The translations under genes were made by a program, and so were the position numbers. 64,000 bases of DNA from NCBI RefSeq assembly GCF_002099195.1, contig NZ_NBYX01000009.1:62001-126000 (forward strand), in the 5' to 3' direction. Shown one piece after another: positions 9,672 through 16,988 of this stretch (position 1 is the stretch's first letter; each line of letters begins with the position of its first letter). A model generated the notes under the pieces. The model saw nothing but the letters and a program-made list of their open reading frames with translations, did not search any database and was not told where the DNA came from. The stretch comes from Burkholderia puraquae. GTDB taxonomy: Bacteria > Pseudomonadota > Gammaproteobacteria > Burkholderiales > Burkholderiaceae.

Positions 9672-9687
9672 TGCAAGTATCGAGCCA
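9672..9687 (-). promoter_or_regulatory. Sigma54 (RpoN) promoter of amtB
   Basis: The minus strand reads TGGCTCGATACTTGCA, matching the RpoN consensus TGGCACG-N4-TTGCA at every position but one, with the invariant GG and GC at -24/-12 spacing. The predicted start lies near 9660, leaving a short leader with the AAGGAAG ribosome site. Confidence 0.85.
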
Positions 9688-9799
9688 ACTTGGTGAGCGA
9701 CTGCGCGGAGTTGGTGCCGCAGTACCGCGTGATGCGGCATCCCGGTGAATCGTGCACGGGAAGGGGGCGCGGCCGGCACGGGCCGGGTGTGATGCCCGG

Positions 9800-9889
9800 T
9801 GCACACGTGTGGTGCGGTGCGTGCGGAACTGGTGCGTGTGACGGGCCGATTGGTGCGGCGTGGTGCGCGATGGTGCGTTGCTGCGCACC
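9800..9889. promoter_or_regulatory. Cluster of NtrC-like half-sites upstream of amtB
   Basis: TGCACACGTGTGGTGCG (9800-9816) fits the NtrC dyad TGCAC-N6-GGTGC. Five copies of TGGTGCG start at 9810, 9830, 9851, 9861 and 9871, so spacing is 20, 21, 10 and 10 bp, on one helix face. GGTGCG/CGCACC form a further dyad at 9872-9889. Position about 130-220 bp upstream of the sigma54 promoter fits an enhancer. Confidence 0.65.
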
Positions 9890-9900
9890 GATCCGGCGCG

Positions 9901-10278
9901 TCAGTGGCGCGGGAACAGCAGGGGCGGCCGGCGCAGCCGCAGCGCGCACGCCGACCAGTAAGCGGCGACGGTTGCCAGCCCGAGCGCGGCAAACGCGAGC
10001 GCCGCGAAGCCCGCAAGCGACTGGCCTTCGCCGCCAGGGCCGAGGATGCCTTGCGCGACGATCAGCGCGGCCGTCCAGAAGCCGATCACGGCCTGCGTGA
10101 GCAGGCGCGCGGACGCGACGCGGCGCGGGCGCCCGGATTCGGCCAGGCGGCGCGCCGACGGCGGGCGCAGGCACAGGAACAGGGTGGTGGCGAGCAGCGC
10201 GGCCAGCGCGATGAGCCAGTCGATGAGGAAATCCATGAGGAAAAGGGGCACGTCCGAAGCGGATTGAAGCGTGTCCAC
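9901..10278 (-). CDS. Small hypothetical membrane protein
   Basis: 125-residue protein of unknown function with three likely membrane segments: residues about 18-38 (LIDWLIALAALLATTLFLCL), 60-78 (LLTQAVIGFWTAALIVAQGI) and 88-112 (AGFAALAFAALGLATVAAYW), ending in a basic tail. The start used is GTG at 10276-10278, which has a GAGGA ribosome site 8 nt upstream; an internal ATG at 10236 lacks one. It lies between the amtB enhancer region and a divergent lipoprotein gene, and may be monocistronic. No catalytic motif or known family is recognised. Confidence 0.6.
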   Translation of the reverse strand: MDTLQSASDVPLFLMDFLIDWLIALAALLATTLFLCLRPPSARRLAESGRPRRVASARLLTQAVIGFWTAALIVAQGILGPGGEGQSLAGFAALAFAALGLATVAAYWSACALRLRRPPLLFPRH

Positions 10279-10428
10279 TTTAGTGTCCTCGCGTGTGCGA
10301 TTGAATCAGACGAGTCCGAAATTGAAAGCCGTTTTTAATGGCGGAGCGTGATTGGGCGTGTTCCACAGGCGGTATCATCGACGTCGGTCCAACCACGAGG
10401 CGGCGCGACGCGCGGCCGGAGATTGCTG

Positions 10429-10857
10429 ATGAACATGAAGACATCGCGGGCGCGTCGCGTGCCCGGGTCCGTACTGGCGGCCGTCGCCGCCGGTGCACTG
10501 CTGTTGCTCGCGGGCTGCGAGAAGTCCGGTGCGCCGGCCACGCAACCCGATACGGCCGCGAGCGCGGCCGCCGATGCCGCGAACAATGCGGCCAAGGCGC
10601 TCGACCAGGTGGCGAGCACCGTCAACCAGCAGCTCAACGCCGCGAAGGCCGGCATCGCGTCCGCAGCGTCGGCCGTGCCGCCGCTGTCCGCGAGCGGGCT
10701 CGCATCCGCCGCGCAGGCGCAGATCGACGCGGCCGCTTCCGCGGTCGTCGCGCATGCGGCTTCCGAAGCCGGCGCGAAGATCGCGGAAGCCGGCAAGAAG
10801 CTCCAGCAGTGGAGCCAGCAGAATGCCTCGGGCGCCAAGCCTGCGAGCGGAGAGTGA
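10429..10857 (+). CDS. Small putative lipoprotein, Ala-rich coiled-coil
   Basis: 142-residue protein with a lipoprotein signal: basic start MNMKTSRARRVPG, a hydrophobic core, and the lipobox LLAGC with the acylated Cys near residue 29, followed by EKSG. The start at 10429 has GGAG 7 nt upstream. The mature part is very rich in Ala with regularly spaced polar residues (ASAAADAANNAAKALDQVAS), predicting an extended amphipathic helix or coiled coil, reminiscent of small outer-membrane lipoproteins. No enzymatic domain. Function unknown. Confidence 0.75.
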   Translation: MNMKTSRARRVPGSVLAAVAAGALLLLAGCEKSGAPATQPDTAASAAADAANNAAKALDQVASTVNQQLNAAKAGIASAASAVPPLSASGLASAAQAQIDAAASAVVAHAASEAGAKIAEAGKKLQQWSQQNASGAKPASGE

Positions 10858-10880
10858 TGCGGGCTTGCATGATCCGCAAA

Positions 10881-10901
10881 ATGTAATTATGATGGTTACA
10901 T
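10881..10901. promoter_or_regulatory. Rrf2-type operator, copy 1 (upstream of the Rrf2 gene)
   Basis: Inverted repeat ATGTAA-N9-TTACAT, 47-67 bp upstream of the Rrf2 regulator start. The same element with identical spacing recurs at 11489-11509 before the adjacent NAD(P)-binding gene. The placement implies autoregulation. Confidence 0.75.
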
Positions 10902-10947
10902 ATGTCGCCGGCTGCGGGATGGGCCGGCGTCGTTCAGTGAGTCAGGA

Positions 10948-11403
10948 ATGAATACCAGCAGCCGGTTCGCGTTTGCCGTCCACGTGCTTGCCTTGCTGTC
11001 GATGCAGGAAGGCGTGCCGCTGTCGTCCGACATCATCGCGGGCAGCGTGAACACGAATCCGGCGCTGATCCGCCGGTTGCTGTCGATGCTGGCGGCCGCA
11101 GGGCTGACCACGTCGCAACTGGGCGCGGGCGGCGGTGCGCTGCTGGCGCGCGAGCCCGGTGCGATCACGCTGCTCGACGTATATCGCGCGGTCGACGATG
11201 CGCAACTGTTCGCGCTGCACCGCGAGGCGCCGAATCCCGCGTGTCTCGTCGGGCGGCACATCCAGGGCGCGCTGACCGACTACATCGGCGACGCGCAGCG
11301 TGCGATGGAAGCATCGCTCGCCACGCGCACGCTGGCCGACGTCACGGCCGACGTGCTGGATCTGGAGCAGCGCACGCAACAGGCGGCGCACGCCGGCGGG
11401 TGA
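10948..11403 (+). CDS. Rrf2-family transcriptional regulator, YwnA-like
   Basis: 151-residue Rrf2 repressor: an N-terminal winged helix-turn-helix (about residues 1-65, SSDIIAGSVNTNPALIRRLL as recognition region), a wing GAGGGALLARE, then a dimerisation helix. It has a single Cys (NPACLVG) rather than the three-Cys cluster of IscR/NsrR, so it probably does not carry a Fe-S cluster and instead resembles the YwnA subgroup that senses redox or electrophiles. It is followed by a terminator and a separately promoted NAD(P)-binding gene; both genes carry the same ATGTAA-N9-TTACAT dyad in front, so it probably represses itself and the neighbour. The inducing signal is unknown. Confidence 0.88.
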   Translation: MNTSSRFAFAVHVLALLSMQEGVPLSSDIIAGSVNTNPALIRRLLSMLAAAGLTTSQLGAGGGALLAREPGAITLLDVYRAVDDAQLFALHREAPNPACLVGRHIQGALTDYIGDAQRAMEASLATRTLADVTADVLDLEQRTQQAAHAGG

Positions 11404-11458
11404 CCGGCGGCAGGGCAGGAAGCCGGACGGCGCGAGCGGCGCGGCGACCGGCGCAACA

Positions 11459-11479
11459 GGGGCTTTGCCCCGTTTTTTT
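11459..11479 (+). terminator. Rho-independent terminator after the Rrf2 gene
   Basis: GGGGC (11459-11463), TTT loop, GCCCC (11467-11471), one G, then seven T residues. It separates the regulator from the NAD(P)-binding gene, whose own operator and promoter follow at once. Confidence 0.75.
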
Positions 11480-11488
11480 CGGTCTTAT

Positions 11489-11509
11489 ATGTAATTAACT
11501 GTGTTACAT
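11489..11509. promoter_or_regulatory. Rrf2-type operator, copy 2 (upstream of the NAD(P)-binding gene)
   Basis: ATGTAA-N9-TTACAT, the same dyad and spacing as at 10881-10901, lying 24-44 bp upstream of the ATG at 11533. It overlaps the AT-rich promoter region, so binding would block RNA polymerase. Confidence 0.75.
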
Positions 11510-11532
11510 ATTTTTATTACTGGAGAATCGAT

Positions 11533-12174
11533 ATGACGCAACGTACCTTGAATATCGCGCTGTTCGGCGCCACCGGCACGATCGGCTCGCGCATCGCTGC
11601 GGAAGCCGCACGACGTGGCCATCGCGTGACCGCGCTGTCGCGCAATCCCGGCGCGGCCGGCGACGGCATTACCGCGAAGGCGGCCGACCTGTTCGACGCG
11701 GCGAGCATCGCGGCCGCGCTGCCGGGCCATGACGTCGTCGCGAGCGCGTACGGCCCGAAGCAGGACGATGCGGCGAAGGTCGTCGCGGCCGCGAAGGCGC
11801 TGGTCGCCGGTACGCGCCAGGCGGGGCTGAAGCGGCTCGTGGTGGTGGGCGGTGCCGGTTCGCTCGAAGTCGCGCCCGGCAAGCAGCTTGTCGACAGCGA
11901 GGGTTTCCCGGAAGCGTACAAGGCGGTCGCGCTCGCGCACCGCGACGCGCTCGACTACCTGAAGACGGTTGGCGATCTCGACTGGACGTTCTTCGCGCCG
12001 GCCGCGCTGATCGCCCCGGGCGAGCGGACGGGGACGTTCCGCACGGGCGTGGGCAAGCTGATTGCGGACGCACAGGGCAACAGCAAGATCTCGGCGGAAG
12101 ACTACGCGATCGCGTTCGTCGACGCGCTCGAGCAAGGCAGCTTCGTGCACGAGATCGCGACGGTCGCGTATTGA
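11533..12174 (+). CDS. NAD(P)H-binding SDR-like protein (YwnB-like)
   Basis: 213-residue atypical short-chain dehydrogenase / NmrA-like protein. The Rossmann dinucleotide motif GATGTIG sits at residues 12-18 and ALSRNPG follows beta-2; the acidic segment KAADLFDAASIAAAL fits the usual third strand. No complete YxxxK catalytic pair is evident, so it may be a redox sensor or a reductase of unknown substrate. ATG at 11533 has GGAG 7 nt upstream. Pairing with an Rrf2 regulator matches the ywnA-ywnB arrangement known in Bacillus and many proteobacteria, and the shared operator indicates co-regulation. Confidence 0.85.
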   Translation: MTQRTLNIALFGATGTIGSRIAAEAARRGHRVTALSRNPGAAGDGITAKAADLFDAASIAAALPGHDVVASAYGPKQDDAAKVVAAAKALVAGTRQAGLKRLVVVGGAGSLEVAPGKQLVDSEGFPEAYKAVALAHRDALDYLKTVGDLDWTFFAPAALIAPGERTGTFRTGVGKLIADAQGNSKISAEDYAIAFVDALEQGSFVHEIATVAY

Positions 12175-12421
12175 GCGGCGCGCCGGCCGGCGGCGCGTGA
12201 GCGCCGGGCCGGCCGCGACGTGCAGGAACGCCAGGCGATTCCACCTTGACGGGCGGGATCGCCTGTTTCGTTTGGAGCGGGCCGCGTGCCGGCGGATTCG
12301 CTCGTCCCGCGCGCGTACCGGATCGGTATTTATACCGGTCGACGCGGCGAAGCGGTTTTCATATTGTTCCCCGTTGTGCAGGATGAATAGAATAAATTTC
12401 TATCTACGAGGGACTGGAGAA

Positions 12422-12892
12422 ATGGACGCCATCGATCGCAAGCTGCTGGAGCTGTTGCAGGCGGATGCCACGCTGCCGATCGCGGAACTGGCACAGCGCG
12501 TGAACCTGTCGCAGACGCCTTGCTGGAAGCGCGTGCAGCGGCTCAAGGAAACCGGCGCGATTCGCGCGCAGGTTGCGCTATGCGATCCGCGCAAGCTCGG
12601 GGTCGGCACGACCGTGTTCGTCGCGATCCGCACGAACCAGCATACCGAGGAATGGGCGCAGCGTTTCACGCAGGCCGTGCGCGACATGCCGGAGGTGGTC
12701 GAGGTGTACCGGATGAGCGGCGAGACCGATTACCTGCTACGCGTCGTGGTGGCCGGCATCGACGATTACGACCGCGTCTACAAGCAACTGATTCGCGCGG
12801 TGCCGCTGTTCGACGTCAGCTCGTCGTTCGCGATGGAGCAGATCAAGTATTCGACCGCGCTGCCCGTGCGCGACCTTGCCGAACCGGCGTAG
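12422..12892 (+). CDS. Lrp/AsnC-family transcriptional regulator
   Basis: 156-residue Lrp-type regulator. N-terminal helix-turn-helix at about residues 1-55 (MDAIDRKLLELLQADATLPI, then LAQRVNLSQTPCWKRVQRL) and a C-terminal RAM ligand-binding domain (about 65-145, with MPEVVEVYRMSGETDYLLRV). The ATG at 12422 has a GGAG ribosome site 7 nt upstream; an in-frame extension upstream is Arg-rich shadow sequence. It stands alone between the SDR-like gene and the convergent iron transporter unit, so its target, probably an amino-acid gene elsewhere, cannot be inferred. Confidence 0.9.
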   Translation: MDAIDRKLLELLQADATLPIAELAQRVNLSQTPCWKRVQRLKETGAIRAQVALCDPRKLGVGTTVFVAIRTNQHTEEWAQRFTQAVRDMPEVVEVYRMSGETDYLLRVVVAGIDDYDRVYKQLIRAVPLFDVSSSFAMEQIKYSTALPVRDLAEPA

Positions 12893-12934
12893 CGCGACCA
12901 TGAAACGACGCGGGCGCGCATCGCGCCCGCGGGT

Positions 12935-13708
12935 TCAGCGGCCGCGTGCCAGTGCGCGCGCGCGTTCGTCGGCCAGCGCGTCGCGGCGCACGAAATCCGC
13001 GACGAACCGGCTGGCCGGGTGGTGGTGCAGTGCGTACGGCGTATCCCATTGTGCGAGCTGGCCGTCCTTCATCACGCCGATCCGGTCGGCGATCGCGAAC
13101 GCTTCGGCCTGGTTGTGCGTGACGAGGATCGCGGTGTGGCCCGTGCGTTTCAGGATGTCGCGCAGCTCGAACGCGAGCCGCTCGCGCGTATCGACGTCGA
13201 GATTCGAGAACGGCTCGTCGAGCAGCAGCAGTTCCGGCGATGGCGCGAGCGCACGCGCGAGTGCGACACGCTGCTGCTGGCCGCCCGACAGCTCGTGCGG
13301 ATACGCGCCGCCGGAATCGGCGAGGCCGACGAGTTCGAGCATTTCCGCGACGCGTATGCGCCGTTCGGCCTTCGGCATGCGCCGCAGGCCGAACGCGACG
13401 TTGTCCGCCGCGCTCAGGTGCGGAAACAGCGCGTAATCCTGGAACATCATGCCGATGCGGCGCCGCTCGGGCGGCACGTCGAGCGACGGCGCCGCGACGG
13501 GCGTACCGTCCAGCACGATGCGCCCCATGCGCACCGGTTCGAAGCCGGCGATCGCGCGCAGCACGGTGGTCTTGCCGCAGCCCGACGCGCCGAGCAGGCA
13601 GCCGATGTCGCCGCGCGGCAGCGCGAGGCTCAGGCCGTCGACCACGGTGCGGCGGCCGTGCGGCGTGTCGTAGGCGAGGCAGAGGTCATCGAGTTCGAGC
13701 AGGTTCAC
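12935..13708 (-). CDS. fbpC: Ferric iron ABC transporter ATP-binding protein, FbpC-like (short form)
   Basis: 257-residue ABC ATPase that would power iron import with the permease and binding protein upstream. Walker A is GASGCGKTT (about residues 39-47), Q-loop FQDYALFPHL, signature LSGGQQQRVALARAL, Walker B LLLLDEPFSNLD, and the H-loop lies in LVTHNQAEAFAIADR. It starts with GTG at 13706-13708, 4 bp after the permease stop. Usual FbpC proteins are about 350 residues; this one ends after the nucleotide-binding domain, lacking the C-terminal OB/TOBE regulatory domain. The missing domain is not the result of a visible frameshift. Confidence 0.88.
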   Translation of the reverse strand: MNLLELDDLCLAYDTPHGRRTVVDGLSLALPRGDIGCLLGASGCGKTTVLRAIAGFEPVRMGRIVLDGTPVAAPSLDVPPERRRIGMMFQDYALFPHLSAADNVAFGLRRMPKAERRIRVAEMLELVGLADSGGAYPHELSGGQQQRVALARALAPSPELLLLDEPFSNLDVDTRERLAFELRDILKRTGHTAILVTHNQAEAFAIADRIGVMKDGQLAQWDTPYALHHHPASRFVADFVRRDALADERARALARGR

Positions 13709-13712
13709 GGTG

Positions 13713-15401
13713 TCAGGCTCCGATCTTGTGGCGGGTGCGGGCGAGCAGGATCACGGGCACGAGCCCGGCCAGCACGATCGCGAGCGCGGCGACCGCGCCT
13801 TCCTCGTAGGTGCCGCGCGCGGCTTCCGCATACAGCCAGGTCGCGAGCGTGTCGAAGTTCAGCGGACGCAGCAGCAGCGTCGCCGGCAATTCCTTCATCG
13901 CGTCGACGAACACCAGCAGCGCGCTCGTCGTGAGCGCGGGCCGCAGCAGCGGCAGATGCACGCGGCGCAGCGTGCCGCCGGCCGTCTCGCCGAGCGAGCG
14001 CGCCGCCTGTTCGAGCGACGGCGGGATGCGCGCGAGGCCGGCTTCGATGCTGCCGGCCGGGATCGCGAGAAAGCGCACCGTATAGGCGATCACGAGCGCG
14101 GCCGCCGAACCCATCAGCAACAGCCCGTCGCGGCCGAGTGCCGCGCCGAACAGCCGGTCGGCCGCCGCGAACGGGATCAGCAGGCCGATCGCGAGCACGG
14201 TGCCCGGCACCGCATAGCCGAGGCTCGCGATTCTCGCGCACACGCGGGCCGGGCCTGCACGGGCGCTGTCGCGTTGCGCGCGCGCGGCCCATGCGACGAC
14301 GAGCCCGCACGCGAGCGTCGCGACGGTGGCGGCGGTGGCGATCGTCAGCGTGTTCGCGAGCCCCGTCATCAGTTGCGCGGACACGCCGCCGACCAGGTGC
14401 AGCCGCTTGGCCGTCTCGACCGCGAGGTACGCGGCCGGTGCGCCGAAGCCGAGCAGCACGGGCAGCCAGCCGAGCACGGCGGCGCCGAAGGCGGCCGTGC
14501 CCGTGAGGCGGCGCGGCGCGATCGGCCGCATGCGCCGGCCGTGCGCGTAGCGCTGGCGGCGGCGCCCATAGCGTTCGAGCACGATCATGCCGACGACGAT
14601 CGCGAGCATCGCGAGCGCGATCTGCGCGGCGCCGGCGAGATCGGAGCGCGTGATCCATGTCGTGTAGACGGACACGGTCAGCGTCTGAACGCCGAGGAAT
14701 TCCGACGCGCCGATATCGTTCAGCGTTTCGAGCAGCGCGAGGCTCACGCCGACCGCGATCGCGGGCCGCGCGAGCGGCACGACGACGCGCCAGAACGTGG
14801 CGATGCGTCCTGCGCCGAGCGTGCGCGCGGCTTCGAGCAGGCTCGCGGACTGCGTGACGAACATCGCGCGCGTGCTCAGGTACACATACGGATACAGCAC
14901 GAAGCCGAGCACGAAGATCGCGCCGGGCAGCGAGCGCAGGTCGGGCAGGCGGAACTGGCGCGGGCTGTCGAAGCCGAGCATCCAGCGGACCGCGCCCTGT
15001 ACGGGGCCGATCGGGTGCAGCAGGTCGAGATACGCGAACGCGACGATGTAGGTGGGAACCGCGAGCGGCAGCAGCAGCGCCCACGTCAGCATGCGGCGGC
15101 CGGGAAAATCGTACGCGGTGACGAGCCAAGCGCAGCCCGTGCCGACGACCGACACGATCGCGCCGACGCCTGCGAGCAGCAGCAGCGTATTGACGAGCGC
15201 CTGCGGCAGCACGAATTCGGCGAGATGCCGCCAGTGCGCGAGATCGGCGTCGAACGCGGCGGCCACGAGCACCGCAAGCGGCGCCGCGACCGCCGCGGCG
15301 ATCGCCAGCGCCGCGAGCAACCAGAGGCTGCCCGCGCGCGGCAGCAGGCGCGGCCGGCCTGGCGGGCGGTGCGCGCCGGCGGTTGTTGCGTCAGTTGTCA
15401 A
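13713..15401 (-). CDS. fbpB: Ferric iron ABC transporter permease, FbpB-like (fused two-domain)
   Basis: 562-residue inner-membrane permease with two fused ABC permease domains and about 12 membrane helices. The two EAA-type coupling loops are EAARTLGAGRIATFWRVVVP (about residues 185-205) and EQAARSLGETAGGTLRRVHL in the second half. The start is TTG at 15401, overlapping the end of the binding-protein gene by 11 bp; no ATG or GTG occurs before TM1, and AAGG lies about 8 nt upstream, so translational coupling is likely. The next gene is the ATPase, 4 bp on. Confidence 0.87.
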   Translation of the reverse strand: MTTDATTAGAHRPPGRPRLLPRAGSLWLLAALAIAAAVAAPLAVLVAAAFDADLAHWRHLAEFVLPQALVNTLLLLAGVGAIVSVVGTGCAWLVTAYDFPGRRMLTWALLLPLAVPTYIVAFAYLDLLHPIGPVQGAVRWMLGFDSPRQFRLPDLRSLPGAIFVLGFVLYPYVYLSTRAMFVTQSASLLEAARTLGAGRIATFWRVVVPLARPAIAVGVSLALLETLNDIGASEFLGVQTLTVSVYTTWITRSDLAGAAQIALAMLAIVVGMIVLERYGRRRQRYAHGRRMRPIAPRRLTGTAAFGAAVLGWLPVLLGFGAPAAYLAVETAKRLHLVGGVSAQLMTGLANTLTIATAATVATLACGLVVAWAARAQRDSARAGPARVCARIASLGYAVPGTVLAIGLLIPFAAADRLFGAALGRDGLLLMGSAAALVIAYTVRFLAIPAGSIEAGLARIPPSLEQAARSLGETAGGTLRRVHLPLLRPALTTSALLVFVDAMKELPATLLLRPLNFDTLATWLYAEAARGTYEEGAVAALAIVLAGLVPVILLARTRHKIGA

Positions 15402-16434
15402 AACCGACCTTGTCGACGAGCTGGCTCGCCTGCTTGCGGTGCTTCGCGATGTCCGCGAGCGGCAGCGGGTCGATCTTCAGCGTGCCGAAGCTCGCGATCA
15501 CCGGGTCGAGCTTCACGTTCGCGCGCACCGGGTATTCGTAGTTCGCCTGCGCATACAGCGCCTGTGCTTCCGGCGACACGAGGTATTCGAGCAGCTTCAC
15601 CGCGTTGGCCTTGTGCGGCGCATGCTTCGCGACCGTCGCGCCGCTGATGTTGACGTGCGTGCCGCCGCTCTTCGCGTTCGCGAACGTCGGGCGCACGACC
15701 TTGATCGCGTCGCCCCACTTGCGCGCATCGCTGCCGGGCTCGGCATTCTTCATGTGACCGACGTAGTACGCGTTCGCGAGGCCGACGTCGCAGATGCCGC
15801 CGAGAATGTCGCGCGCAACGTCGCGGTCTCCGCCCGTCGCCTTGCGCGCGAGGTTCGCCTTCACGCCGCGCAGCCACTTCTCGGTCGCCGCTTCGCCGTC
15901 GTGCGCGATCATCGCCGCGACGAGCGCCGTGTTGTACGGATGCTGGCCCGAACGGATGCAGACCTTGCCCTTCCATTTCGGATCGGCGAGATTCTCGTAG
16001 CGGAACGCATCGACCTTCAGGTCCTTCTCGACGTACAGCACGCGGTCGCGCAGCGACAGCGCGTACCAGTCGCCGTTCGCGCCGCGCAGGTTGGCGGGAA
16101 TCGCGTCGTCGAGCGCCTTCGAGCGCACCGGCTGCGTGAGCCCGCCGTCGACGAGATCGAGCAGGTTGCCGACGTCGACCGTCATCAGCACGTCGGCCGG
16201 CGACTGTGCGCCTTCCGCCTTCACACGTTCGAGCAGGCCGTCCTTTACGAACACCGTGTTGACCTTGACGCCGCTCTGTTTCGTGAACGCGTCGATGAGC
16301 GGCTGGATCAGCTTCGGTTCACGGGTGGTGTACAGGCTGACTTCCTCGGCCGCGTGGGCCAGCGGCGCGAATGCGGCGGCGGCAAGGGCGAGAGCGCCGG
16401 CAAGCGGCAGCAGGCGGGTGCGCGGATTCGACAT
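15391..16434 (-). CDS. fbpA: Periplasmic ferric iron-binding protein, FbpA-like
   Basis: 347-residue class-II periplasmic binding protein (ferric transferrin fold). A cleavable Sec signal ends at AHA-A (about residue 28), after which the mature protein starts EEVSLYTTREPKLIQPLIDA. Iron-ligand tyrosine-rich segments are visible: the paired tyrosines in GLANAYYVGHMKNAEPGS, typical of the FbpA/FutA iron site, and QANYEYPVRANVK. First gene of the fbpABC unit; its promoter overlaps a Fur-box-like sequence. The predicted role is capture of ferric iron, free or in a simple chelate, in the periplasm. Confidence 0.9.
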   Translation of the reverse strand: MSNPRTRLLPLAGALALAAAAFAPLAHAAEEVSLYTTREPKLIQPLIDAFTKQSGVKVNTVFVKDGLLERVKAEGAQSPADVLMTVDVGNLLDLVDGGLTQPVRSKALDDAIPANLRGANGDWYALSLRDRVLYVEKDLKVDAFRYENLADPKWKGKVCIRSGQHPYNTALVAAMIAHDGEAATEKWLRGVKANLARKATGGDRDVARDILGGICDVGLANAYYVGHMKNAEPGSDARKWGDAIKVVRPTFANAKSGGTHVNISGATVAKHAPHKANAVKLLEYLVSPEAQALYAQANYEYPVRANVKLDPVIASFGTLKIDPLPLADIAKHRKQASQLVDKVGFDN

Positions 16435-16528
16435 GAAGACTCCGGAAGGGGCAGGTGGACGAAGGGAGCGTTCCGGGGCGCGCCTGCCGCCCGAGCGATC
16501 CGGAACATTACAAAATGAAAGACGCGAG

Positions 16529-16558
16529 ATTCTAGATCGAAATAGGAACGATTATCAA
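16529..16558 (-). promoter_or_regulatory. fbpABC promoter overlapped by a Fur-box-like sequence
   Basis: On the minus strand TTGATA (16553-16558) and TAGAAT (16529-16534) are spaced by 18 bp, a good sigma70 promoter about 95 bp before the fbpA ATG. The plus-strand segment 16538-16556, ending ATTATC, matches 11 of 19 positions of the classic Fur box and covers the spacer and part of the -35, as expected for iron-dependent repression. Confidence 0.55.
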
Positions 16559-16677
16559 ATGAAAGCTTGCGGCGGACAGAGGGAGGATGGGGAAGGGCGG
16601 CGGAAACGGTGCGTCGCAGCGGGGGCGCAAGCGCGTAGAATGCCCGCTTCGATGAATTTGACGGAGTCGCCCCGACC

Positions 16678-16839
16678 ATGAACGATCAGCGCAAGAAGAA
16701 CCCTGTCCGCAACGTGAGCATCCTGATCGTCGTGGCCGTGCTGCTCGTGATCGGGACGATCCTGTACAACGCGATCTCGCAGAAGCACGCGTACGACGAG
16801 GCCCATCCGGCCGAGGCCGCGGGCGCGGCGTCGCACTGA
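16678..16839 (+). CDS. Small single-pass membrane protein (53 aa)
   Basis: Short ORF encoding 53 residues, MNDQRKKNPVRNVSILIVVA at the start. A positively charged N-terminus (KK, R) is followed by one clear membrane helix (about residues 13-31) and a hydrophilic, Ala/Glu/His-containing tail, so the C-terminus probably faces the periplasm. GGAG lies 11 nt upstream of the ATG. The codon usage is G/C-ending like its neighbours. It lies between the divergent fbpA promoter and the convergent permease. Function unknown; such one-helix proteins often assist larger membrane complexes. Confidence 0.6.
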   Translation: MNDQRKKNPVRNVSILIVVAVLLVIGTILYNAISQKHAYDEAHPAEAAGAASH

Positions 16840-16988
16840 CGTGCCGATGCGCGGCCCGGCGGGCCGCGCACGGGGTGGGGGATGTGAAGGGGACGAATCC
16901 CCGGCTGCCGGCGCGGCAGGTGTCGCGCGGAGCCGGGAGAGAAGCGGGCGCCGGAACCGGCGCGCCGCGTACGCAGGTCAGCCGTGCG

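Noticed and set aside
9810..9877. TGGTGCG repeats as a CRISPR-like array
   Set aside because: Units are 7 bp with 3-14 bp between them; better explained as NtrC half-sites.
16849..16869. GCGCGGCCC-GGC-GGGCCGCGC hairpin after the 53-aa gene as a terminator
   Set aside because: There is no T run on either side; GC-rich dyads are common by chance here.
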